In this document: positions 30,496 to 39,043 of the stretch, piece after piece
How the letters are laid out: every line of letters starts with the position of its first letter
How positions within the stretch are numbered: position 1 is the stretch's first letter
Assembly (NCBI RefSeq): GCF_019285515.1
Contig: NZ_CP079095.1
Coordinates: 1,364,001-1,428,000 of the forward strand
Source of the DNA: Methylococcus sp. Mc7
GTDB taxonomy: Bacteria > Pseudomonadota > Gammaproteobacteria > Methylococcales > Methylococcaceae
DNA length: 64,000 nucleotides
Direction: 5' to 3'
Made by a program: the position numbers and the translations under genes
Notes under the pieces: model-generated
Told to the model about the DNA's origin: nothing
The model's database searches: none
What the model saw: only the letters and a program-made list of their open reading frames with translations

Positions 30496-33222
30496 ATGAC
30501 GATGAAAAAGCGTGTCTATGCATTCGCCGAGGGTGACGGCAAGAACAAGCGCCTGCTCGGCGGCAAGGGCGCCAACCTCTGCGAGATGACGCAGATCGGG
30601 CTCAACGTGCCGCCGGGTTTCGTCATCACCACCGAAGCCTGCCTCGAATACCAGGTCGACAAGACTCTGCCGGCCGGGCTGATGGACGAAGTCAAAGGCC
30701 ACATGACCCGGCTCGAACAGGCGACCGGTAAGCGGTTCGGCGATCCCGGCAATCCTCTGCTGGTCTCGGTGCGTTCCGGTTCGGCCCTGTCCATGCCGGG
30801 GATGATGGATACCATCCTCAACCTCGGCCTCAACGGCGATACCCTCCAGGGCCTGATCCGGCAGACCGGCAACGAGCGCTTCGGCTACGATGCCTACCGG
30901 CGGTTCATCCAGTTGTTCGGCAAGGTCGCCCTCGGCGTCCCCGACGATCTGTTCGACGCCGAGTTCGAAGCCGTCAAGCATCAGGCCGGGGTTGCCGCCG
31001 ACATCGGCCTGAGTGCCGCCCACCTCGCCGACATCGGCGAACGTTTCCTCGCCGTCGTGCGCCGCCACACCGGCAAGCCTTTCCCCGAGGACGTCTACGA
31101 GCAGCTCGAGATCGCGATCCGGGCGGTGTTCGACTCCTGGATGGGGAAGCGCGCGGTGGACTACCGCCGTGAATTCCGCATCACCCCGGACCAGGCCAAC
31201 GGTACCGCGGTGAACGTGGTGACCATGGTGTTCGGCAACATGGGCGACGATTCCGCCACCGGGGTCGGCTTCACCCGCAACCCTGGCACCGGCGAGAACG
31301 AAATGTTCGGCGAGTACCTCGTCAACGCCCAGGGCGAGGACGTGGTTGCGGGAATCCGCACGCCCAAGCCCGTGCACGAGCTGGCGAGCGAAATGCCGGC
31401 GCTTTACGCCCAGCTGGTGGAACTGCGCGACAAGCTCGAAGGCCATTACCACGAGGTGCAGGACTACGAATACACCATCGAAAAAGGGATCTTGTACTGC
31501 CTGCAAACGCGCAACGGCAAGATGAACGCCCAGGCGATGGTGCGCACCTCGGTCGAGATGTGCCAGGAGGGTCTGATCACGCGGGAACAGGCCATCCTGC
31601 GGGTCAACCCCGCCCACCTGGAACAGTTGCTCCATCCCTGCCTAGACACCTCGCACAAGCCCGTGCCGCTGGCGCAGGGGCTGCCGGCCTCACCCGGCGC
31701 CGCCAGCGGCCGGTGCGTGTTCGACGCGGACCAGGCCGAGCTGCTGGGGCGGGCCGGCGAAAAGGTCATCCTCGTGCGCGAGGAGACCAGGCCGGAGGAC
31801 ATCCACGGCTTCTTCGCCTCCCAGGGCATCCTCACCAGTCGCGGCGGCAAGACCTCGCATGCCGCCGTGGTTGCCCGCGGCATGGGCAAGGCCTGTGTCG
31901 CCGGCGCCGAGGGCATCAGCGTGGACAGCCGGGCGCGGCTGGCCACGGTCGGCGAGGTGACCCTGCGCGAAGGCGATGTCATCACCATCGACGGCAGCAC
32001 CGGCAATGTCTACCTCGGCGAGATTCCGACGATCGCGCCGACCTTCTCCGATTACCTCAGGACGCTGCTGTCCTGGGCCGACGAGGCCGCGCATCTCAAG
32101 GTCAAGGCCAACGCCGATACGCCGGAGGCGGCGAAGCAGGCGCGCGAATTCGGTGCCGTGGGCATCGGATTGTGCCGCACCGAACGCATGTTCAACGCCA
32201 GCGACCGTCTCCCGGTGGTCGTGGAGATGATCCTGGCGCCCAGCGTGGAGGAGCGGAAGGCGGCGCTGGACAAGCTGCTGCCGATGCAGCGCGGCGACTT
32301 CCAGGCGATTTTCACCCTGATGGCGCCGTACCCGGTCACCGTCCGTCTGCTGGACCCGCCGATCCACGAGTTCCTTCCGGGCGAGCATTCGCTGGCGGAC
32401 GAGATCCAGGCGCTGCGGGAATACCGCCTGGTGGCCAAGGGTCGGGCAGCGGCCTTGAGCGCGCTCGGCCGCGCCGCCGAGGCGGACGGCGTCGGCGAGG
32501 ATGCCGTGGCGGCCGTCATCGCCCGCAAGGAGCGGCTGCTGGCCAAGGTCCGGGAGCTGCACGAGATCAACCCGATGCTGGGGCACCGCGGGGTGCGGCT
32601 CGGCATCACCTTCCCGGAAATCTACGAGATGCAGATCCGCGCCGTGCTCGAAGCCGCGGCCGAGTGCGCCAAGGCGGGCGTGGCCGCCGCCCCGGAAATC
32701 ATGGTGCCCCAGGTCGTCGACGGCGCGGAACTGGAATGCGTCCAGGCGATGGTCGATCGCCTGCGGCAGGAAATCGAGGCCAGCCACGGGGTCCGGCTCG
32801 ATTTCAAGTTCGGCAGCATGGTCGAAACCGTGCGCGCCTGCGTGAGTGCCGATGGGCTGGCGCGTACCGCGGAATTCTTCTCCTTCGGCACCAACGACCT
32901 GACCCAGGCGACCTGGTCGTTCTCGCGCGAGGATGCGGAAAACAAGTTCCTGCCGCAGTACATCGGCGGCGGCATCCTCAAGGAAAATCCATTCGAAGTG
33001 CTCGACGTCGCCGGTGTCGGCGCCATGATGCGCATGGCGGTGGAAAAGGGGCGCGCCGTCCGTTCCGACCTCGAAATCGGCATCTGCGGCGAGCACGGCG
33101 GGCATCCGGGCTCCATCCGCTTCTGCGACGACATCGGCCTCAGCTACGTCTCCTGTTCGGCGCCGCGGGTACCCGTCGCCCGGCTGGCGGCGGCACACGC
33201 CGCCTTGATGAACGGGGATTGA
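30496..33222 (+). CDS. ppdK: Pyruvate, phosphate dikinase
   Basis: Interconverts pyruvate, ATP and phosphate with PEP, AMP and pyrophosphate. 908 residues, typical length. ATP-grasp domain (LLGGKGANLCEM, SVRSGSALSMPGMMDTILNL), swivelling domain with phospho-histidine in GGKTSHAAVVARGMGKACV (about 455), and PEP/pyruvate barrel with FSFGTNDLTQ and GICGEHGGHPGS (about 864). ATG 30496 has GAGGAG 7 bases upstream. Many methanotrophs use a reversible PPi-linked glycolysis, which fits. Confidence 0.97.
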   Translation: MTMKKRVYAFAEGDGKNKRLLGGKGANLCEMTQIGLNVPPGFVITTEACLEYQVDKTLPAGLMDEVKGHMTRLEQATGKRFGDPGNPLLVSVRSGSALSMPGMMDTILNLGLNGDTLQGLIRQTGNERFGYDAYRRFIQLFGKVALGVPDDLFDAEFEAVKHQAGVAADIGLSAAHLADIGERFLAVVRRHTGKPFPEDVYEQLEIAIRAVFDSWMGKRAVDYRREFRITPDQANGTAVNVVTMVFGNMGDDSATGVGFTRNPGTGENEMFGEYLVNAQGEDVVAGIRTPKPVHELASEMPALYAQLVELRDKLEGHYHEVQDYEYTIEKGILYCLQTRNGKMNAQAMVRTSVEMCQEGLITREQAILRVNPAHLEQLLHPCLDTSHKPVPLAQGLPASPGAASGRCVFDADQAELLGRAGEKVILVREETRPEDIHGFFASQGILTSRGGKTSHAAVVARGMGKACVAGAEGISVDSRARLATVGEVTLREGDVITIDGSTGNVYLGEIPTIAPTFSDYLRTLLSWADEAAHLKVKANADTPEAAKQAREFGAVGIGLCRTERMFNASDRLPVVVEMILAPSVEERKAALDKLLPMQRGDFQAIFTLMAPYPVTVRLLDPPIHEFLPGEHSLADEIQALREYRLVAKGRAAALSALGRAAEADGVGEDAVAAVIARKERLLAKVRELHEINPMLGHRGVRLGITFPEIYEMQIRAVLEAAAECAKAGVAAAPEIMVPQVVDGAELECVQAMVDRLRQEIEASHGVRLDFKFGSMVETVRACVSADGLARTAEFFSFGTNDLTQATWSFSREDAENKFLPQYIGGGILKENPFEVLDVAGVGAMMRMAVEKGRAVRSDLEIGICGEHGGHPGSIRFCDDIGLSYVSCSAPRVPVARLAAAHAALMNGD

Positions 33223-33344
33223 GGCCCGCTTTACAGGGAGGGAATTCGCCCGCGCGGCGCGTGGAGGCCGCGGTTTGCCTTCGTTACACCGCGTCCGTAT
33301 ACTTCGCCGACCTTGTAACGACTGGCCGAATCGAGGAGCGCGCC

Positions 33345-34250
33345 GTGGAAAAGCCTTATATCCTGCACATGTTCACGCCGGAAAAGAATCTGAGCCCGTT
33401 CGATGCGAACATGGCGCTCGATGCCGGCTGGTTGTCCCTGGTGCCGTATACGAACCTGGAGCCGGGGGAAATCACCGCCATGGTGCAGGACGCGATCTTC
33501 TCGCGCAGTCTCTCCGGGGTGAAGCGCACCGCCATCTTCATCGGCGGCCGTGACGTCGGCACCGCCATGGCCATGCTGCGCACCGCCCAGAAATCGATGG
33601 TGCCGCCGTTCGAGATTTCGGCTTTCGCCGATCCGAGCGGCGCCTTCACGACCGCCGCGGCGATGGTGGCGATGGCCGAGGGCGAGCTGCGGAAGCATCA
33701 CCAGACCGGCCTCGAAGGCAAGTCGGTGCTGGCATTGGGCGGCACCGGGCCGGTCGGCCAGATCGCCGCCGTGCTGGCGGCCCGTGCCGGCGCCAAGGTC
33801 AAGATCATCGGGCGCCAGCTCGAAAAGGCCCAGAAAGTCGCCGAGCTGTGCAACGCCGAATTCGGCGAAGGCCAGACCGCCATCGAGGGTGACGCCGACG
33901 CCAACAAGGGCGAACTGCTGAAGACCGCCGACGTGGTCTTCGCGACCGCCGCCGCCGGCATCCAGGTGCTCAGCGCCGAACTGCTGGCGGCATCGCCCCA
34001 GCTCAAGGTGGCCGCCGACGTCAACGCCGTGCCGCCGTCCGGCATCGCCGGATTGGGGCCCCATCACAAGGGCACGCCGATCGAAGGTTCGCCGAGCGGG
34101 GCCATCGGCATCGGCGCGCTGGCCATCGGCAACGTCAAGTACCAGGCCCAGCACCGCCTGCTGCTGCGGATGCGCACCACCGACAAGCCGGTCTATCTGG
34201 CATTCAACGACGCATTCGAGATCGCCCGCGAAGTCGTCCGCGGCGGTTGA
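33345..34250 (+). CDS. mtdB: NAD(P)-dependent methylene-tetrahydromethanopterin dehydrogenase
   Basis: Oxidises methylene-H4MPT to methenyl-H4MPT in formaldehyde oxidation. 301 residues from GTG 33345 (GAGGAG 7 bases upstream). N-terminal catalytic domain (MEKPYILHMFTPEKNLSPFD) and Rossmann domain with GGTGPVGQIAAVLAA (about 131). The second beta strand ends with IIGRQLEKAQ; the arginine there favours NADP. The tandem paralogue follows after 53 bp. The assignment to MtdB rather than MtdA rests on family resemblance. Confidence 0.9.
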   Translation: MEKPYILHMFTPEKNLSPFDANMALDAGWLSLVPYTNLEPGEITAMVQDAIFSRSLSGVKRTAIFIGGRDVGTAMAMLRTAQKSMVPPFEISAFADPSGAFTTAAAMVAMAEGELRKHHQTGLEGKSVLALGGTGPVGQIAAVLAARAGAKVKIIGRQLEKAQKVAELCNAEFGEGQTAIEGDADANKGELLKTADVVFATAAAGIQVLSAELLAASPQLKVAADVNAVPPSGIAGLGPHHKGTPIEGSPSGAIGIGALAIGNVKYQAQHRLLLRMRTTDKPVYLAFNDAFEIAREVVRGG

Positions 34251-34303
34251 GCCGGGCCTGACGCCGTTTTTGTTACCGATATTCTTCCCGAGACAGACCC
34301 AGA

Positions 34304-35209
34304 ATGGAAAAACGCGCCATCCTCCACATGTTCGACCCCATGCCGCATGTGAGCCCCTTCGACATCAACATGGCGGTCGACGCCGGTTTCGAGGTCATCG
34401 TTCCCTATAGCAACGTCAAGGCGGAAGAGGTGCATGGCCTGGTGCAGGATGCGATTTTCTCGCGCGGCCCGGCGGGAGTGAAACGCACCGGCATCTTCAT
34501 CGGCGGGCGTGATCTGGCGGTCGCCCTCACCATGTTGGAAACCGCCAAAGCCGCGATGGTGCCGCCGTTCGAAGTGTCGGTGCTGGCCGATCCCAGCGGA
34601 GGGTTCACGACCGCGGCGGCGCTGGTGGCGCTGGTCGAAAAGCAGCTCAAGCTGAAGCACGGTGCGGAGCTGGCCGGGCAGCGCGCCGTGGTTTTCGGCG
34701 GCACCGGCCCGGTGGGCATCGCCACCGGCGTCATCGCCTCGCTGGCGGGGGCGGACGTGACCCTGGTCGACCCGTTCAACGTCGAAACCGCGCAGGCCAA
34801 AGCCGACGAGTACAACCAGCGCTGCGGTGCCCGTCTGCACGGCACTTTCGCCGGCTCGGAAGCCGACAAGGCGCGCCTCTTGTCGAATGCCGACGTCGTG
34901 TTCTGCACCGCCAAGGCCGGCGTCGAGGTGCTCAACGCATCGGTACTGGCCGATGCCAACCGCCTCAAGGTCGCCGGCGACGTCAACGCGGTGCCGCCGC
35001 TCGGCATCGAAGGGATCAAGCTGAAGCACAATGGTGAGCCGCTGGTGCATGCCGTCAACAGCCCAGGTGCCGTCGGTGTGGGAGCGCTTGCCGTCGGCAA
35101 CGTGAAATACCAACTGCAGAACCACCTACTGGCGCTGCTGCTGCAGTCGGAAAGCCCGGTCTTCTTCGATTTCCGGGCTGCGTTCGAGCGGGCGCGCGAA
35201 ATCGTCTGA
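34304..35209 (+). CDS. Second methylene-tetrahydromethanopterin dehydrogenase paralogue
   Basis: 301 residues, the same length and clearly homologous to the preceding gene over its whole length (AILHMFDPMPHVSPFD, VQDAIFSRGPAGVKRT, DVNAVPPLGIEG). The Rossmann motif GGTGPVGIATGVIAS is kept, but the second strand ends with TLVDPFNVETAQ: an aspartate where the first copy has GR, which points to NAD. It may have a different cofactor or C1 carrier preference. A strong terminator follows. Confidence 0.88.
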   Translation: MEKRAILHMFDPMPHVSPFDINMAVDAGFEVIVPYSNVKAEEVHGLVQDAIFSRGPAGVKRTGIFIGGRDLAVALTMLETAKAAMVPPFEVSVLADPSGGFTTAAALVALVEKQLKLKHGAELAGQRAVVFGGTGPVGIATGVIASLAGADVTLVDPFNVETAQAKADEYNQRCGARLHGTFAGSEADKARLLSNADVVFCTAKAGVEVLNASVLADANRLKVAGDVNAVPPLGIEGIKLKHNGEPLVHAVNSPGAVGVGALAVGNVKYQLQNHLLALLLQSESPVFFDFRAAFERAREIV

Positions 35210-35240
35210 CAGCGGATGTCTTCTTGAGAAGCCAACAAAA

Positions 35241-35268
35241 AACCCTGCCATCGCGGCAGGGTTTTTTT
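35241..35268. terminator. Bidirectional rho-independent terminator
   Basis: CCCTGCC (35243-35249) pairs with GGCAGGG (35255-35261), extended by A-run and T-run on the two sides (7 T follow). It ends the mtd operon on the plus strand and the YeeE/YedE pair on the minus strand. Confidence 0.93.
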
Positions 35269-35281
35269 GGTGCAGGAATAA

Positions 35282-35767
35282 TCATCTGCCTTCGGCTGGA
35301 CCGGGCACCCGGACGGCTTCGATGGCGGTGGTGTCGAGCGTTCCCAGCCTCACGGCCTGTCGTGCGTTGATCCAGCGGCCCGCCGCGAGCCCGCCAAGCA
35401 TGCAGGCCATGAAAACCCACACGCCGGCATCGGTCGTGACGAGGGAAACCACGGCGGGTCCGGGACAATAGCCGGACAGTCCCCAGCCAATCCCGAAAAT
35501 CGCGGCGCCCCCCACGAGGCGGGCGTCGACGTATTTCCGGACCGGGAGATCGAAACGGTCTCCCAGGACGGGGCGCTTGCGCCGCAGAATCCGCGGAAAC
35601 AGGGTAAAGGTCAGGCCCACCGCTCCACCCATCACCAGCATCAGCGACGGATCCCAGTTTCCGCCGACGTCCAGGAACGCCAGGATTTTCCCGGGGCGGG
35701 TCATGCCGGCCAGTCCCAGCCCCAATGCGAAGATCACGCCCCAAAGGAAAGCGCTGAAAATTGGCAT
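35282..35767 (-). CDS. YeeE/YedE family membrane protein, C-terminal half
   Basis: 161 residues, about four membrane helices, with the family motif GWGLSGYCPGPAVVS. YeeE/YedE (TsuA-like) proteins import sulfur compounds such as thiosulfate. It works with the adjacent 35774-36196 gene as a two-part version of the single-chain transporter; the cysteine in GYCPGP is the expected sulfur-handling residue. Confidence 0.85.
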   Translation of the reverse strand: MPIFSAFLWGVIFALGLGLAGMTRPGKILAFLDVGGNWDPSLMLVMGGAVGLTFTLFPRILRRKRPVLGDRFDLPVRKYVDARLVGGAAIFGIGWGLSGYCPGPAVVSLVTTDAGVWVFMACMLGGLAAGRWINARQAVRLGTLDTTAIEAVRVPGPAEGR

Positions 35768-35773
35768 GCCGGT

Positions 35774-36196
35774 TCAACCTCCGTTCAGGCGGTTGAAAAG
35801 GAACACGGTCGCCATGCCGGTGCTCATGAAGGTCAGCGTGGCGACCAGAGAGCGCAGAGTCCGTCGGCCCAGGCCGCAGACGCCATGTCCGCTGGTGCAG
35901 CCGTTGCTGATCTGTGCCCCGAGGCCGACCAGAGAGCCACCGATGCCCAGCACCCAAAGCGGCCTCGGGGCTGTTTCGAAAGCCTGCGGATACAAACCGA
36001 GCAACAGCAGGCCGGCGGCCAGCAGCCCCAGCACGAAGGCGCCTCGCCATGCCCTGTCTCCGGAAGCGGGCGACAGCATCCCCGTCAGCAAATTACTGAT
36101 CCCGGCCAGGCGGCCGTTGAAATAGAGAAGGCCGCAAGCGGCCGTTCCGATCAGGACGCCGCCGCCCAGGGCCGACAGTAGGGTTTGAGTGTTCAT
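35774..36196 (-). CDS. YeeE/YedE family membrane protein, N-terminal half
   Basis: 140 residues from ATG 36196 (MNTQTLLSALGGGVLIG); an in-frame TTG at 36205 is possible. About four membrane helices and the motif QISNGCTSGHGVCGLGR with two cysteines, typical of the N-terminal YeeE/YedE half. It is 6 bp before the partner gene, so co-translated. Confidence 0.85.
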   Translation of the reverse strand: MNTQTLLSALGGGVLIGTAACGLLYFNGRLAGISNLLTGMLSPASGDRAWRGAFVLGLLAAGLLLLGLYPQAFETAPRPLWVLGIGGSLVGLGAQISNGCTSGHGVCGLGRRTLRSLVATLTFMSTGMATVFLFNRLNGG

Positions 36197-36394
36197 GAGG
36201 ACCAAATCGAAGCTCGTAGATAGATCATTGGCACTATATGCGTGCCGTGGAAGTTCGGCAAAGAGCTTTTTCTCATTTCCTTATATTCGAATCCATTCAT
36301 ATTCTCTGTGCCGGTTTTTCCGCTCATTTCCCCTCCACCGGGAAGTGCGTTATCTTGATGCCCGAAATCGGCGGTCGGCGGAGGACCTGAAGTC

Positions 36395-37588
36395 ATGAAA
36401 AAGGCTTTCTGGTATGTCGTTTTGCCTGCGTTGCTGTTTGTCGTCCTGGCACAGCGCTTCGGCCATCTTACGGTCAACTTCCCTCTCAAATCCGTGCTCG
36501 GCGGTGCGGTGTCCCCTGCCGAAGAGGCTTTGCGCCAACGGATCAGCCTCCCGCCGGGCTTCAGCCTCACGGTGTACGCGGCGGATTTGCCCGGAGCCAG
36601 GATGCTGCGCTTCACCAGAACCGGCGATCTGCTGGTCAGCCAGCCGAATGGCGGCGCCGTCGTCCTGCTGGAAAAGGATGCCGACGGCGATGGCCATCCC
36701 GACGGCCGGCGGCAACTACTGACAGGGCTCAGCCGGCCGCACGGACTCGACCTCTGGAACGGCTGGCTTTACGTCGCGGAAACCTACGGCGTCGTTCGCG
36801 TCCGTTACGACGCGGCCCAGCGGCAGACTTCCGGTGCGCCCGAAACGGTGGTCAGCGGGATACCGGGCGGCGGCAATCACTGGAGCCGCACCCTCAAGTT
36901 CGGTCCCGACGGCGGAATGTACGTTTCCGTAGGTTCGAGCTGCAACGTCTGCATCGAAGACGACCCGCTTCGCGCCACGCTTCTGCGCTTCGAGCCGGAT
37001 GGTACCAGGCGGGAAATCTATGCCACGGGCCTGCGCAATACCGTCGGCTTCGACTGGCGCCCTGGCACCCGCGAGCTTTATGGCACCGACAACGGCCGCG
37101 ATCTGCTGGGCGACGATTTCCCGCCGTGCGAACTCAACCGCATCGAAAAAGGCGGCTTCTACGGCTGGCCCTATGCCAACGGCAACCGCGTCCCGGATCC
37201 CGACTACGGCCGAGGGCACGAGGCCGACATCCAGCGCAGCATTCCGCCCGCACACGAATTCAGGGCGCATGTCGCTCCGCTCGGCATGGTTTTCCTCAAA
37301 GGCGCAGGACTTCCGCAGGATTACCGTGGCGCCGCCCTGATCGCCCTGCACGGCTCCTGGAACCGATCGAAAAAGCAGGGCTACGAAGTCGTGTCGCTGC
37401 ATTTCGGTTCCAACGGCCGGATAGCCGAGCGTCCCTTCATGACCGGATTCAATATCGACGAAGACGTCATCGGCCGGCCGGTGGATGTCGCCGAAGGGCC
37501 CGATGGCGCCATCTATGTGTCCGACGACTACGCGGGAGCCATCTACCGTGTCCGCTACGAAGCACCCGTCGCCAATTCGCGCGATTGA
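36395..37588 (+). CDS. Sorbosone dehydrogenase family (beta-propeller) protein
   Basis: 397 residues. An N-terminal membrane anchor or signal (residues 5-19), then a soluble-glucose/sorbosone-dehydrogenase-like six-bladed propeller: LPPGFSLTVYAADLPGARML, GLSRPHGLDLWNGWLYVAE, GNHWSRTLKFGPDGGMYVSVGSSCNVC, GLRNTVGFDWRPGTRELYGTDNGRD and ALHGSWNRSKKQGYEV. PQQ binding is a family property; the true substrate is unknown. Likely periplasmic. It stands alone before tRNA-Phe. Confidence 0.85.
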   Translation: MKKAFWYVVLPALLFVVLAQRFGHLTVNFPLKSVLGGAVSPAEEALRQRISLPPGFSLTVYAADLPGARMLRFTRTGDLLVSQPNGGAVVLLEKDADGDGHPDGRRQLLTGLSRPHGLDLWNGWLYVAETYGVVRVRYDAAQRQTSGAPETVVSGIPGGGNHWSRTLKFGPDGGMYVSVGSSCNVCIEDDPLRATLLRFEPDGTRREIYATGLRNTVGFDWRPGTRELYGTDNGRDLLGDDFPPCELNRIEKGGFYGWPYANGNRVPDPDYGRGHEADIQRSIPPAHEFRAHVAPLGMVFLKGAGLPQDYRGAALIALHGSWNRSKKQGYEVVSLHFGSNGRIAERPFMTGFNIDEDVIGRPVDVAEGPDGAIYVSDDYAGAIYRVRYEAPVANSRD

Positions 37589-37653
37589 CGCTCGCAACAC
37601 AATCGACTTGACTTGATGGGTCGTTCGCTGGTTTAATTACGAGCTCTTGTGCT

Positions 37654-37729
37654 GGCCAGGTAGCTCAGTTGGTAGAGCAGGGGACTGAAAATCCCCGTGT
37701 CGGCGGTTCGATTCCGTCCCTGGCCACCA
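37654..37729 (+). tRNA. tRNA-Phe (GAA)
   Basis: 76 nt with encoded CCA. Acceptor GGCCAGG/CCTGGCC, D arm GCTC...GAGC, anticodon arm GGGGA-CTGAAAA-TCCCC with anticodon GAA, and T arm GGCGG-TTCGATT-CCGTC. The AT-richer accessory region begins directly after it, so it may have been an integration site. Confidence 0.97.
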
Positions 37730-38114
37730 GAAAAACTCCTTCCCTTCATGCGGTTAGAACCTCATAACCGCAATCCAACGATCTGACGCCAAAGCTCGCG
37801 TGACCAGATCGTGACTTCCCCCCCCCTCATCAAGCACGGCTACAGCGGCGCTGGATATTTTCCGCCGCGAGGTGGCATGTTTTCGGTCATCTTGACTGGC
37901 GAATGGCCCAAGGAGGCCTTCGGCAAATTTCTCCGGCGTTTTCGTGGCCGATGCAGCGCTTGACGTTACACTCCAAAATCCATAAATTCCCTTTAACACT
38001 TCAATTGGACCGGAGTGCTACATATTTGCCCTCTGCGTGTACATGGTTTTTTGTACTGACTATGTCTTCACATACAAAATACTGAATACGTGCATCAGGA
38101 TTTTTGATATCGAA
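37730..38114. other. Non-coding stretch after tRNA-Phe
   Basis: 385 bp becoming AT-rich. It holds only small ORFs without a convincing family: an 81-codon one on the minus strand (37754-37999), and a short plus-strand frame reading GYFPPRGGMFSVILTGEW that I cannot assign. I saw no second copy of the tRNA 3' end in the window. Confidence 0.4.
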
Positions 38115-38393
38115 ATGCGCGACCGCATAAATTGGCTTATAGCTTGTTCAGGCTTGACCCTCCCAGAGATAGAGGAACGAGCCGGGATCACCGCTTACAC
38201 GTGGGGGAACCTACTGACGGGAAAGCGGCGGGTGAGCTAAGACCACATCACCGCCGTAACCCAACTTTGGCCGGAGTACGCTTACTGGATCCCGACAGGG
38301 AAGACTATCCCTGAGGTCGGGCAGATCAGCCCGAAGTGGAGAAAACGAGAGAAAAAACTAGTTGCCAAGGCTGGCGGATCGCCCAAACGGTGA
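38115..38393 (+). pseudogene. Small helix-turn-helix regulator with an in-frame TAA
   Basis: The frame from ATG 38115 reads MRDRINWLIACSGLTLPEIE, then ERAGITAYTWGNLLTGKRRVS, a stop TAA at codon 42 (38238-38240), and continues in the same frame DHITAVTQLWPEYAYWIPTG, KTIPEVGQISPKWRK to TGA at 38393. Both halves match one family of phage-type DNA-binding proteins (helix-turn-helix plus the WPEYAYWI...TGKTIPE tail). A single substitution thus truncates a 92-residue protein. An upstream extension from 38037 is possible. Confidence 0.75.
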
Positions 38394-38545
38394 TCGAAAG
38401 ATGGGGAACAGGCTGGGTGATTCTAGGAAGGTTTTGGAAATTATAGCATGGAAAAATTGATTACCTGCAAATTAAAACATAATAAGAAGTTGCAGAATTA
38501 AGTTATTCGTCTTCGCTATTAAACAGGGCCTGCTTGTTACGTATT

Positions 38546-38682
38546 TCTCAATCCGTGTTCATCCCTATGAGTTTTTATGAAAATCATGTGGATAGACGCT
38601 ACTTGAGAATAATTCTGGGTGAAGTGAATTCTTTGCTATCTGATTTTGTATTGTAATCCGCGAAAATTCGCACGGATTCAGG
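38546..38682. mobile_element. 137-bp MITE-like element
   Basis: An AT-rich segment bounded by TCTCAATCCGTG (left) and CACGGATTCAGG (right), whose arms match the IS terminal repeat CCTGAATCCGTG (10/12 and 12/12). It is flanked by GTATT on both sides (38541-38545 and 38683-38687), a 5-bp target duplication. It has no coding capacity and was probably moved by the IS1380-type transposase next door. Confidence 0.75.
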
Positions 38683-39043
38683 GTATTGAGTAATTTCTAT
38701 AGCGCAGCTTGTCGGCAGGCAAGCAGATATAAGAAAAGCTCGAAGAACCTCGTAGTTTTTCTCTATAGGCCGAGGTCAATGCATCGCACGACAGATGGCA
38801 GTATCCTGAATCCGTGTTCCCCTCGGCTTACACCTTCCCATCGGGCCTGAACGCATGAATTTCGAGCGCTCTCCCTTGGGATTTGCCCTCGCTACCGGCG
38901 ATCCGGGGAACGTTCGACCGGGGTTTCGGGGCCAATCTGCTTGGCGTGCGCTTATCGTCAGCTCATTTTCCGCTCCATGCGCGAGACTGTCCCTTCCGGG
39001 GTTCCGGAATCAGGGATTCGAGGCGTGCGGCAGGCATTTCCCG

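Noticed and set aside
37754-37999. 81-codon minus-strand ORF after tRNA-Phe
   Set aside because: No ribosome site, no recognisable domain and no coding-type composition.
38238-38240. TAA recoding (selenocysteine- or pyrrolysine-like) in the small regulator
   Set aside because: TAA is not used for either residue and no recoding structure is evident; simple decay is more likely.
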